The notes below the pieces were generated by a model that worked only from the letters and a program-made list of their open reading frames with translations, had not been told where the DNA came from and did not search any database. The translations under genes and the position numbers were made by a program. Shown one piece after another: positions 45,082 to 52,751 of a DNA stretch of 64,000 bases. The stretch covers positions 2,790,001 through 2,854,000 of the forward strand of contig NZ_CP031010.1 in assembly GCF_003584565.2 (NCBI RefSeq), in the 5' to 3' direction. Position 1 is the stretch's first letter, and the number at the start of each line of letters is the position of its first letter. This DNA is from Alteromonas sp. RKMC-009 (GTDB lineage: Bacteria > Pseudomonadota > Gammaproteobacteria > Enterobacterales > Alteromonadaceae).

Positions 45082-45221
45082 TCGAGCAACAATATTTTGC
45101 GGATACTTCCTGCTAAGTAGGTTAGTAAGGCGACACAAGTCCTTGCTTGGATGTGACAAGTGTCGCCGCCCTTTCTTCGATTTTGTTGCTCGAAGGGTTT
45201 ACTTACTAAAATTACAGGAAG
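45082..45221 (+). promoter_or_regulatory. Structured leader of the capsid operon with possible anti-SD pairing
   Basis: Within the roughly 165-nt untranslated leader, TCGAGCAACAA (45082-45092) pairs perfectly with 45183-45193, enclosing a GGCGACAC/GTGTCGCC stem (45129-45136 with 45160-45167). Alternatively CTTCCTG (45106-45112) and TTAGTAAG (45122-45129) pair with CAGGAAG (45215-45221, the ribosome-binding site) and CTTACTAA (45202-45209). The two folds cross each other, so they may be alternatives. Confidence 0.5.
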
Positions 45222-45225
45222 GTAC

Positions 45226-46386
45226 ATGAAGACACTTCTCGCCCTACGACAAGCCAAACAAGAAAAGCTGGAAACTCTAAATAACCTCATTTCCGGCGCA
45301 CAAACTGAAAAACGTTCCCTCTCTGATTCCGAAATCTCCCAACAAGAAGCGCTGACAAGCGAAGTTCGCAATCTGAACAAGCAGATTGAAGCCGCTGAGT
45401 TGCTGGCAGACGAAGAACGCAGCCTGATCGGTGGCAGCAAAACAATCACCGAGAATGGCAAGCCCACCAACACAGAAGTACGAAACTTTGTCATGTCCGG
45501 CGAATCACGAAGCCTGAGCGCAGCGGTTGACGCAAGCGGCGGTTATACCGTTATCCCGGCATTGGATAAAGAAATCTACAAGCTGTTACGCGATCAGTCA
45601 GTCTTCCGCCAGAACGCAACGGTTAAAACAATTTCCACCCAGACCTTTGAAAAGCTGGTCAGCGTTGGCGGTACCACAGCAACATGGGCAGCTGAGAGTG
45701 ACGACCGAAACGAAACCAGCACAAGCCAACTTGAAAAGGTTACCTGGTCACTGAATGCGCTTTATGCCTACCCAATGACTACAGAAGAATTGCTGGATTG
45801 GTCTGACTTTGATGTCTCAGGCTGGTTAACCTCAGAAGTGGCAGACGAAAGCGGCCAGAAAGAAGAAGCGGCATTTTGGAACGGTGACGGTGTTAAAAAA
45901 CCAACTGGCCTTCTGACCTACACCACGACAGCTGAAAATGACGCGGTACGGGCTTTCGGTACAATTCAGGAAATCGAAACCGCATCCACGGCCATTGCAA
46001 GCGATGACCTGATCACCCTGGCACATACACTGAAGAAAGGTTACCGGGGTTCTGCTAAGTTCTTCATGAACGATGCAACCCAGGAAAAAATCCGCAAGCT
46101 TAAAACGTCCGATAATGATTATCTCTGGCGGGCTGGCCTGATGGAAGGGCAAGCCAATACGCTACTTGGAAAAGTCGTAGAAACGGCAGAGCAAATTCCC
46201 GATGATTACATCGTGTATGGTGACTTGGCAAAAGCCTATTACATCACCGATCACACTTCGGGCGTGCGGATGCGGAAAGACAACATCACGAAGCCCGGCT
46301 TTGTGAAAATGTACACCTCACGTTATGTCGGTGGCGGTCTGGTAGACAGCAACGCTATCAAGTTCATGAAAGTGGCCGCAGCATAA
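45226..46386 (+). CDS. HK97-type major capsid protein
   Basis: The 386-residue protein starts with a coiled-coil delta/scaffold region (about 1-85: LRQAKQEKLETLNNLISGAQ, SEVRNLNKQIEAAELL) that the protease removes, then the HK97 fold starting near AAVDASGGYTVIPALDKEIYKLLRDQSVFRQNATV, the WAAESD and EELLDWSDFDVSGWLTSEVADESGQKEEAAFWNGDG segments, and a C-terminal YVGGGLVDSNAIKFMKVA. It forms the procapsid shell. CAGGAAGG is its ribosome-binding site; an upstream in-frame extension crosses the structured leader and is rejected. First gene of the late operon. Confidence 0.95.
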   Translation: MKTLLALRQAKQEKLETLNNLISGAQTEKRSLSDSEISQQEALTSEVRNLNKQIEAAELLADEERSLIGGSKTITENGKPTNTEVRNFVMSGESRSLSAAVDASGGYTVIPALDKEIYKLLRDQSVFRQNATVKTISTQTFEKLVSVGGTTATWAAESDDRNETSTSQLEKVTWSLNALYAYPMTTEELLDWSDFDVSGWLTSEVADESGQKEEAAFWNGDGVKKPTGLLTYTTTAENDAVRAFGTIQEIETASTAIASDDLITLAHTLKKGYRGSAKFFMNDATQEKIRKLKTSDNDYLWRAGLMEGQANTLLGKVVETAEQIPDDYIVYGDLAKAYYITDHTSGVRMRKDNITKPGFVKMYTSRYVGGGLVDSNAIKFMKVAAA

Positions 46387-46395
46387 GGGGCCACC

Positions 46396-46953
46396 ATGAA
46401 AATTGAACGCAGAGCCTTAGAGGGCTTGGAAGTAAAGAGCCGGACGATCATTGGCCGTCCAGTAGTTTACAACTCACGTTCTGAGGACTTAGGGGGCTTT
46501 GTTGAAGTCATTGCCCCTCATGCGTTCAGAGAATCAATGGGGCGTGATATACGCGCCCTCATTGAGCATGATCCCTCAAAACTGATTGGAAGAACCAGCT
46601 CCGGCACCTTGAGAGTAAAAGAGGATAGCCAGGGCATTCTGGTAGAAATCGACCCGCCAAACACCCGCACCGCAGACGAATTACTAGAAAGCATACAACG
46701 CAAAGACATTAGCGGCATGTCATTTGGCTTCAGTGTCCCGTCTGGTGGTGACCATTGGGACGTTGAACAAGCCCCGGCACTGAGAACGGTTAACGCCGCA
46801 TTGCTTCACGAAGTCACAATAACAGCCCTGCCAGCTTACAAAGCGACTGATGTCAGTATCGCCATGCGAAGCTTGGAGCAACATCAAGGTGAGAAGCCGG
46901 TAGATCACACGCTCAACAACTTGTTGCAATTCATTGAGGTAAATAGCTTATGA
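46396..46953 (+). CDS. HK97 prohead protease (family S78)
   Basis: The 185-residue protease cleaves the scaffold domain of the capsid protein during head maturation. Catalytic residues visible: His58 in LIEHDPSKLIGRT and Ser109 in ISGMSFGFSVP, with the family start (ERRALEGLEVKSRTIIGRPVVYN) and the late LHEVTITALPAY strand. It lies 9 bp after the capsid gene and ends in an ATGA overlap with the portal gene. The order capsid, protease, portal is the reverse of the usual phage order. Confidence 0.95.
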   Translation: MKIERRALEGLEVKSRTIIGRPVVYNSRSEDLGGFVEVIAPHAFRESMGRDIRALIEHDPSKLIGRTSSGTLRVKEDSQGILVEIDPPNTRTADELLESIQRKDISGMSFGFSVPSGGDHWDVEQAPALRTVNAALLHEVTITALPAYKATDVSIAMRSLEQHQGEKPVDHTLNNLLQFIEVNSL

Positions 46954-48155
46954 ACCCACTAAAACGATTATTCAAACGTTCAGAGCCTCAGACCCCCGAG
47001 CAACTAATGTCCTTGCTAAACAGTACACATACAACCGCATCTGGCGCGGCAGTAAACAAAGAAACGGCCCAAACATTGCCGGCGGTATATTGCGCAGTAA
47101 ATACGATTGCCGAGGCTGTAGCCAGTATGCCTCTCCATGTGTTCAAACGGTCTGATGATGGGGAGAAGGAAAGGCAACGAACCCACATTATTGAAAAGCT
47201 GTTTAACCTGACGCCAAACAGCTATCAGACTTCCTTTGATTTTAAAGTCGCTCTAATGCGTTCAGTTTTGCTCACCGGTAACGGTTACGCTGAAATCATT
47301 TACGACAATGCCGGCCGCATTCAAAAACTCATACCACTCCACCCGAATGAAGTAACGGTTAAGAAGCTGGAAAACTATCGGCTTGGTTACCAGGTGACAG
47401 CGAACGGTAAGATTCGAGCACTCCAACAAGAAGAAATCCTTCACATCCGGATTAACTCTGATGATGGTGTTTTAGGTAAGAGCCCTATCACAGTTTGCCG
47501 TGAATCAATTGGATTAGAGATCAGCTCTAAAGAATGCGGAGCTGACTTATTTAAAAATGGCTTAAGGCCCTTCGGAGTCATTGAGGCTGAAGGTACTGTC
47601 AAAGAAGAACTTGCCAAACTAATTAAAAAACAGCTGTTACAGTTAGCTGGCAAAGGTGAAAGGTTCGCGCCTTTGGTTCTGACCAACGGATTGAAATATA
47701 ACCCGGTTCAGATATCACATGAAGATGCAGAATGGCTGGAGTCAAGGAAGTTTGGAATAGCAGAAGTAGCCCGAATGTTTAAGATTAGTCCGATATTCAT
47801 CATGGACTACTCAAACAGCACATACAGCAACTTTGCAGAAGCAACGAAAGCCTTTCTACAGCAAACACTTCACCCATGGCTTACCAACATCGAGTTAGCA
47901 GTGTTAACCACGCTGGTCCCCGAACGTAATCAATCCATGCTCACCATTGAGTTTGAGACAAAGAACACGTTAAGGCTAACCACCCGTGAACGCTACGACA
48001 TTTATGATATCGCCATTCGTAACGGCCTTCAGAACCCGAACGAATGCCGACGAGCAGAGAACCTACCACCAAGAGAAGGCGGCGATGAGTACAGTCAGAG
48101 TTGGTTGCAGCAATCGCAACAGCAAGAACCGCAGACGGATCAGGTACCACTTTAA
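46950..48155 (+). CDS. HK97-family portal protein
   Basis: The 401-residue portal protein forms the dodecameric ring through which DNA enters the head. Typical segments: TLPAVYCAVNTIAEAVASMPLHVFKR, YQTSFDFKVALMRSVLLTGNGYAEI, HIRINSDDGVLGKSPI, AEVARMFKISPIFIMDYSNSTYSNFAEATKAFLQQTLHPWLTNIE, and RERYDIYDIAIRNGLQNPNECRRAENLPPREGGD. It overlaps the protease gene by 4 nt, and its stop overlaps the HNH gene start. Confidence 0.95.
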   Translation: MNPLKRLFKRSEPQTPEQLMSLLNSTHTTASGAAVNKETAQTLPAVYCAVNTIAEAVASMPLHVFKRSDDGEKERQRTHIIEKLFNLTPNSYQTSFDFKVALMRSVLLTGNGYAEIIYDNAGRIQKLIPLHPNEVTVKKLENYRLGYQVTANGKIRALQQEEILHIRINSDDGVLGKSPITVCRESIGLEISSKECGADLFKNGLRPFGVIEAEGTVKEELAKLIKKQLLQLAGKGERFAPLVLTNGLKYNPVQISHEDAEWLESRKFGIAEVARMFKISPIFIMDYSNSTYSNFAEATKAFLQQTLHPWLTNIELAVLTTLVPERNQSMLTIEFETKNTLRLTTRERYDIYDIAIRNGLQNPNECRRAENLPPREGGDEYSQSWLQQSQQQEPQTDQVPL

Positions 48156-48529
48156 TGCCAAGCCGCCCGGGTAAAGCCTGCAGAGTTCCAACCTGCAAAG
48201 AGATAGCAAAGGCAGGTCAACACAACGGCTTCTGTGAAAAGCATAAGGACCGTTCAGGATGGTTTAAGCGAGAGAGAGACAGAGGCAACCGGCATCAGCG
48301 TGGTTATGGTAGTGACTGGGATAAGTTACGCCAGCAAGTAATCAAGCGTGATGCTGGTTTGTGTCAATCGTGTAGACGACAGAACAAATACACTAAAGGC
48401 TCTCACGTTGACCACATCAAAGCGAAAGCGCATGGAGGTAGTGATTCATTATCTAATTTGCAATTGCTTTGTGTGGCTTGCCACAACCACAAGACAGCCA
48501 CAGAGGGTACCCGTTATTTTAAAGACTAG
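48155..48529 (+). CDS. Phage HNH endonuclease
   Basis: The 124-residue protein has two Cys-pair zinc ligands (CRVPTC near residues 8-13, and CQSC/CVAC further on) and an HNH core, SHVDHIKAKAHGGSDSLSNLQLLCVACHNHKT (about 85-116), with a preceding W-D-KLRQQVIKRD segment. Such HNH proteins work with P27-type terminases in cutting cos ends during packaging. Its start overlaps the portal stop; a longer in-frame version from 48101 would lie inside the portal gene. Confidence 0.92.
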   Translation: MPSRPGKACRVPTCKEIAKAGQHNGFCEKHKDRSGWFKRERDRGNRHQRGYGSDWDKLRQQVIKRDAGLCQSCRRQNKYTKGSHVDHIKAKAHGGSDSLSNLQLLCVACHNHKTATEGTRYFKD

Positions 48530-48602
48530 GGGCTGAGTTAGCAGGACCGCCGCTCTGGGAAAATTTACGCACCGTCAGTCTCAAAATTTGGAAATCAGAA
48601 CA

Positions 48603-48989
48603 ATGACAGCACGAAAATCAGCATTAGAACTTGCACTTCAAGGAACAGCCAGAAGTGATCGAGCGACAGCCAAAGTCAAGCAGGATAAGGAATACAGCTT
48701 TCCACGTTGCCCGCGACACATTAAGGGCCAAGCCAAATCTGTTTGGCAAGATGTGTCAAAGGAAATGGACAAATATCAGGTGATTACCGGGGCAGACAAA
48801 GCTTTATTAGAGCAATACTGCCAACTTATGAGCCAGTTCAGGGCTAAACCGGAAGAGTTCACCGCATCGTTGCACGCGCAGTTGAAGGGCCTTGCTAACG
48901 ATCTTTACCTGACACCAGCCAGCCGGACAAAGCTCTCATTTGAAGAGCCGGACGCAGCTGACGCGTTAAATAAAAAGTATGGGTTGTAA
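48603..48989 (+). CDS. P27-family small terminase subunit
   Basis: The 128-residue protein resembles P27-type small terminases: a basic N terminus, SFPRCPRHIKGQAKSVWQDVSKEMDKYQVITGADKALLEQYCQLMSQFR (about 31-79) and a C-terminal LTPASRTKLSFEEPD segment. It recognises packaging DNA. GGAAATCAGAACA precedes the start. Normally a large terminase follows, but here the gene after it is on the other strand and encodes a membrane protein, so the motor must come from elsewhere. Confidence 0.85.
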   Translation: MTARKSALELALQGTARSDRATAKVKQDKEYSFPRCPRHIKGQAKSVWQDVSKEMDKYQVITGADKALLEQYCQLMSQFRAKPEEFTASLHAQLKGLANDLYLTPASRTKLSFEEPDAADALNKKYGL

Positions 48990-49000
48990 CTTGCTCGCAC

Positions 49001-49789
49001 TCAAAAGTGTCTTAACACATCTTTGTTTACTGTTTTAAAGTATCCAATCGTTCTGTAAACATCTGCAATCTCAATGACTCTAGGGTTGATGGTCCAAATA
49101 ACTGCTCTATGGTAACCATCATTTAGTGAGGATGATATTGAGGCCAGAGTGCTATCAATTATTACAATCCTTTCCAGAATTGAATCAAGTACTTTGAGAA
49201 GGTTGAGCACATAATTCAGATCACCTGGCAATTTTGGAGTTTTCTTATCGAAGTCTCCAGCCTTGACATGTAAACTTATATGGTTGGTAAGTAACTCAAC
49301 GGTAATCTTTATATCTTTCTGCTCGAAGATATTGTTTTTAGTGAGCGTGGACATGTTAAAAGTATCGTAGTCAATTGTGGTATAAGAAGCTTCCGATACC
49401 CACTTGCATTCGATCATAGAGCAAATATTTCTAGCTTCTTCTACAAGACTAGCCTGCCTGCGAAGGTTCGAGTCGATTTCTAGCTGAACAGCTAGATTAC
49501 TTCGCATCCCTTCAAATTCTGTTTTTTGCAGATAATAAGAGCGAACGACAAACCAAAGAACTGCGGCTGCTATTAAGGGGTTTAAAAAGTTAGAGAATAT
49601 TGATGAAAAATCAGCCCACGCTGCGGGATCTTCACTTCTATCCAATTTGACAATAAAGCCAAAGTAAATCGAATAGCTTAGGAATATTGTGACTACAATT
49701 ACGCCAATCCCCGCCAACAAATAATTCGAGGAGTATTTTAACTTAGCTAGGGCCGCTTCTGACTGTCCGTTTTCCTTTGCATCCGACAC
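49001..49789 (-). CDS. Two-helix membrane protein, cargo gene, possible phage-defence protein
   Basis: The 262-residue protein has a soluble N terminus, a membrane helix at about 22-48 (LLAGIGVIVVTIFLSYSIYFGFIV), a segment WADFSSIFSNFLNPLIAAAVLWFVV with a second helix (about 66-88), then a coiled coil (SYYLQKTEFEGMRSNLAVQLEIDSNLRRQASLVEEARNIC) and a cytoplasmic C-terminal domain of about 140 residues. The helix-loop-helix with LNP before the second helix recalls the putative phage-abortive-infection membrane family (putAbiC-like); the similarity is from memory and weak. It is alone, reads against the late operon and lies next to the right attachment site, the usual place for accessory or immunity genes. 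Confidence 0.75.
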   Translation of the reverse strand: MSDAKENGQSEAALAKLKYSSNYLLAGIGVIVVTIFLSYSIYFGFIVKLDRSEDPAAWADFSSIFSNFLNPLIAAAVLWFVVRSYYLQKTEFEGMRSNLAVQLEIDSNLRRQASLVEEARNICSMIECKWVSEASYTTIDYDTFNMSTLTKNNIFEQKDIKITVELLTNHISLHVKAGDFDKKTPKLPGDLNYVLNLLKVLDSILERIVIIDSTLASISSSLNDGYHRAVIWTINPRVIEIADVYRTIGYFKTVNKDVLRHF

Positions 49790-49857
49790 TATAACTCTCC
49801 CTGTTTAAAAGTCGATTTTACGTGCAAAAAGCAGGGATTTTCAACCAGAATAAAAAC

Positions 49858-49882
49858 GTTCCCAAAACATTCCCACTTCTGG
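49858..49882. repeat. Candidate right arm-type integrase site
   Basis: Two TTCCCA hexamers 11 bp apart, the second continuing TTCCCACTTCTGG, in the same orientation as the copy at 39163-39187 and matching it at 19 of 25 positions. It lies 49 bp inside attR. Confidence 0.6.
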
Positions 49883-49931
49883 CATTTTGATTTTTTTGTT
49901 AGTAGATACTTCGGCCGAAAGCCTTTAAAAA

Positions 49932-50008
<77 letters not shown>

Positions 50009-50045
50009 ATTTGAGGACGTTCCGCGATTGCTTGGAACGGCGCGT

Positions 50046-50074
50046 ATAATAGCGATGCAGTCTGGCTGGCGCAA
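50046..50074 (-). promoter_or_regulatory. Promoter of tRNA-Val
   Basis: On the minus strand: -35 TTGCGC, a 17-bp spacer and -10 TATTAT, placing the start of transcription roughly 30 bp before the tRNA 5' end, in host DNA outside the element. Confidence 0.65.
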
Positions 50075-50213
50075 GTAGTTTTTTTAAAGAAAAGCGCGGT
50101 CGCCGGTATAATGACCGCTTGTAGTTCATTCTGTACACACTTCTACTCTGCCCTGCTATCTTGTGCTAGTGTTCCCCTTGATTCTTTTCATTTTTCAGCA
50201 ACGTTACACACCT

Positions 50214-50702
50214 ATGAATTCAGATATTATTGACAGCCTGCTTGCGGACTGGGCGAAACAAAAGCCGGATATGGCGGGAACGGGAATGGCAGCCAGTGCG
50301 CGCATCATTCACCTTGGCAACCGTTTTGAACAGAACGTAAACCAGTTTCTGAAAACACATGGCATCAATTATACCGACTTCGACATTCTCGCTACATTAC
50401 GTCGCAAAGGTAGTCCTTTTCAGTTGTCACCCGGAGAATTGCAAAAATCCGTTATTTTAACCTCAGGCGCAATGACAGCCTGTCTGAAGCGGCTGGAAAA
50501 TAAAGGGCTGGTGAAACGCACGGTGTCAGACGGTGATCGCAGAGGCGTTAAAGTCACGCTGACAACAAAAGGTAATACACTGATAGAAGAGTCCATTGCC
50601 GGCCGGTTTGCGCTGGCAGATAAATCGGTCTGTGCGCTGGATGAATCAGAACTGTCCACGTTAATTACCCTCCTCAGAAAAATATCCCTCAGTTCCGGTT
50701 AA
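50214..50702 (+). CDS. MarR-family regulator
   Basis: The 162-residue protein has a MarR winged-helix core: FLKTHGINYTDFDILATLRRKGSPFQLSPGELQKSVILTSGAMTACLKRLENKGLVKRTVSDGDRRGVKVTLTTKG (about 43-118), the DRRGVKVTLT wing being diagnostic. The start at 50214 leaves a natural N terminus; an extension of 17 hydrophobic codons upstream is not family-like. A 22-bp perfect palindrome between it and the next operon is the probable operator, so it likely controls ridA and the lyase gene downstream. Confidence 0.9.
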   Translation: MNSDIIDSLLADWAKQKPDMAGTGMAASARIIHLGNRFEQNVNQFLKTHGINYTDFDILATLRRKGSPFQLSPGELQKSVILTSGAMTACLKRLENKGLVKRTVSDGDRRGVKVTLTTKGNTLIEESIAGRFALADKSVCALDESELSTLITLLRKISLSSG

Positions 50703-50712
50703 AGTACGGCGG

Positions 50713-50727
50713 CAGCACACTGTGCTG
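50713..50727. other. 7-bp palindrome after marR
   Basis: CAGCACA-C-TGTGCTG, a perfect inverted repeat 11 bp after the marR stop codon, with no T run. It may be a weak terminator or a second operator. Confidence 0.35.
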
Positions 50728-50750
50728 AATAGTTAATTCAATTGCGCACT

Positions 50751-50772
50751 TTTATCTTCATATGAAGATAAA
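50751..50772. promoter_or_regulatory. 22-bp perfect palindrome: likely MarR operator
   Basis: TTTATCTTCAT followed directly by its reverse complement ATGAAGATAAA, 59 bp before the ridA start codon. Size and position are right for a MarR dimer site over the ridA promoter. Confidence 0.7.
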
Positions 50773-50831
50773 TAGCTCGAATCACTTTTATTTTGTGATT
50801 ATGATAGAAAAAAAGACAAAGGTTAAAGTGA

Positions 50832-51230
50832 ATGAATATCGTAACTGAAAACGCACCATCTCCCGGCGGGCATCATGTACAGGCGTTCAGGTCCGGCAAT
50901 ATGCTGTTTATTTCCGGACAGCTCTCCTTTCCCCCGGCAGGTCCTGCGGCAATCGCACAGGACTTCAAAAGTCAGGCCATTCAGGCTTTCCGGAATGTTG
51001 AAGCCATTTTAAAAGAAGCAGCATTACCGCTCTCCTCACTGGTTCAACTGCGAGCATACATAACAGGCGTGGAAAACTGGCCTGTATTCGACGAAGTCTG
51101 CGAAGCTGTGTTGGGAACGCATAAGTGTGCCCGTGCTGTAGTACCTGTGCCGGAACTGCACTATGGCTGCAAACTCGAAATAGAAGCAGTGGCGAGTTAT
51201 GAAAATGCCACAGCGGAGACAGCACAATGA
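50832..51230 (+). CDS. RidA-family imine/enamine deaminase
   Basis: The 132-residue cytoplasmic protein has the RidA fold: GNMLFISGQLSF, FRNVEAILKEAALPLSSLVQLRAYITGVENW, and CARAVVPVPELHYGCKLEIEAVASYE with the position of the catalytic Arg at RAVVPV. It is linked by an ATGA overlap to a PLP-dependent D-hydroxy-amino-acid lyase, an enzyme type that releases reactive enamines, so quenching that intermediate is the likely job. It differs from the exported paralogue at 353-796. Confidence 0.88.
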   Translation: MNIVTENAPSPGGHHVQAFRSGNMLFISGQLSFPPAGPAAIAQDFKSQAIQAFRNVEAILKEAALPLSSLVQLRAYITGVENWPVFDEVCEAVLGTHKCARAVVPVPELHYGCKLEIEAVASYENATAETAQ

Positions 51231-52372
51231 CAGAGAAGCGAACACTCAACACCATAGACACGCCGTCTCTGATCCTCGATATCAGAAAAGTTAACGCCAA
51301 CATTAAAAGGCTGAAAGACCATCTTTCCTCCTTCAATGTTTCGTTCCGTCCACACCTGAAGACCTCCAAATGCATTGAAGTCGCGCGGATGATGATGACA
51401 ACGCCTTCTGGGCCGGCAACCGTTTCCACATTGAAAGAAGCGGAGCAATTTTCTGCAGGTGGTGTGACTGATATTTTATACGCGGTGGGCATTGCGCCGG
51501 GTAAGTATCAGCGTCTGGCTACCCTCGCAAGAAATGGCACAGGAATAACAGTGGTACTGGACTCCGTTGCACAGGCAAGAGATCTTGCAGCGTATTGTAC
51601 CGCCAGTGATTGTGAGTTTGGTGTGCTGATTGAAATAGACTGCGACGGTCACCGCTCAGGCGTAAAACCTCATGATTCAGCCACGCTGTCCGCTATCGCC
51701 GGTGAACTGGCAGGAACGCCGGCAAAGCTTAAAGGGGTGATGACACATGCCGGTGCCAGTTACAGTGAGTCAACATCACAGGCGCTGATTGAATGTGCTG
51801 AACAGGAAAGAAAAGCAGTGGCCGGGGCTGCTGATATTCTCAATGAGGCCGGCTATCCCTGCGAAATCGTCAGTGCCGGCTCCACACCGACCGCCCATTT
51901 TGCCCGTGACCTGACCGGCGTGACAGAAATCCGCGCCGGCGTATTTGCGTTTTTTGATCTGGTCATGGCGGGGATCGGCGTATGCCAGCCTGAAGATGTT
52001 GCTCTGTCTGTGCTGACAACGGTTATCGGCCACCAAAAAGAAAAGAATTGGATTCTGGTAGACGCAGGCTGGATGGCTATGTCCCGGGATAAAGGCACAT
52101 CAAAACAAAAAGTGGATCAGGGATACGGCGTAGTATGCGATATCCACGGCCATATTTATGAAGACTTACTGATGGTCGATGCTAATCAGGAACACGGTAT
52201 ACTGTCCCTTCGTAGCAGCAAAGGCACCCTGCCGGATTTACCAGTGGGCACCAGGCTGAGAATTTTACCCAATCACGCCTGCGCCACAGCAGCACAACAT
52301 CCTCGCTATGAAGTCACAGAGGGTGAAAATTTAGCGGTAATTCATCAGTGGCAACGTTTTTATGGCTGGTAA
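51227..52372 (+). CDS. DSD1-type PLP-dependent D-hydroxy-amino-acid lyase (D-threonine aldolase / D-serine dehydratase-like)
   Basis: The 381-residue fold-type III PLP enzyme has an alanine-racemase-like barrel and a D-serine dehydratase-like C-terminal domain. Seen: NTIDTPSLILDIRKVNANIKRL, SFRPHLKTSKCIEVARMMM (the PLP lysine in HLKT), IEIDCDGHRSGV, GVMTHAGASY, VSAGSTPTAHF and the metal-binding LPNHACAT motif near the end. Family members act on D-threonine, D-serine or D-3-hydroxyaspartate. The coupled ridA supports a dehydratase-type reaction, while the glyoxylate reductase gene at 55462 would suit an aldolase; the substrate is undecided. Confidence 0.88.
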   Translation: MTEKRTLNTIDTPSLILDIRKVNANIKRLKDHLSSFNVSFRPHLKTSKCIEVARMMMTTPSGPATVSTLKEAEQFSAGGVTDILYAVGIAPGKYQRLATLARNGTGITVVLDSVAQARDLAAYCTASDCEFGVLIEIDCDGHRSGVKPHDSATLSAIAGELAGTPAKLKGVMTHAGASYSESTSQALIECAEQERKAVAGAADILNEAGYPCEIVSAGSTPTAHFARDLTGVTEIRAGVFAFFDLVMAGIGVCQPEDVALSVLTTVIGHQKEKNWILVDAGWMAMSRDKGTSKQKVDQGYGVVCDIHGHIYEDLLMVDANQEHGILSLRSSKGTLPDLPVGTRLRILPNHACATAAQHPRYEVTEGENLAVIHQWQRFYGW

Positions 52373-52751
52373 TAAATGCATCGTATAATTTCCGGATACC
52401 AGTAACACCTCTTTTCAATGAAAATGGTGCTGAATCAGTAAAAAAGTTGTCATCAACCTTTTGTGTTAATGACATTTTTCAAATTGATTTTTGAAACTGG
52501 TCGTAGATAACCATCACCTCATCGCACAAATCGTCTGCGAAGCTGCAGAAGCATAAAATGCCGCGAATACTCTCGCGTTAACATTTTTGGCTGTTTGCAG
52601 CGCGTCTTTCGACGCATTTCCAGCGACTACCTTCCCGTATACTGATTGTGGAAGGTTAGTCCGGGTGACAATCAGACTGCAAAAGCAGCGTAAAAACATA
52701 ACACCGGAGTCCTTTTGCCGTTGAATATAAATACATGGAGAACAACGCGTG
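52373..52751. other. Long upstream region of the siderophore receptor gene
   Basis: About 380 bp without a plausible gene. An 8-bp inverted repeat CTGATTGT / ACAATCAG (52642-52649 and 52668-52675) encloses an 18-nt segment, and GGAG lies before the receptor start. No clear Fur box was recognised. Confidence 0.4.

Noticed and set aside
45160..45225. N-terminal extension of the capsid protein
   Set aside because: It lies in the structured leader and starts without a ribosome-binding site; the ATG at 45226 has a strong one.
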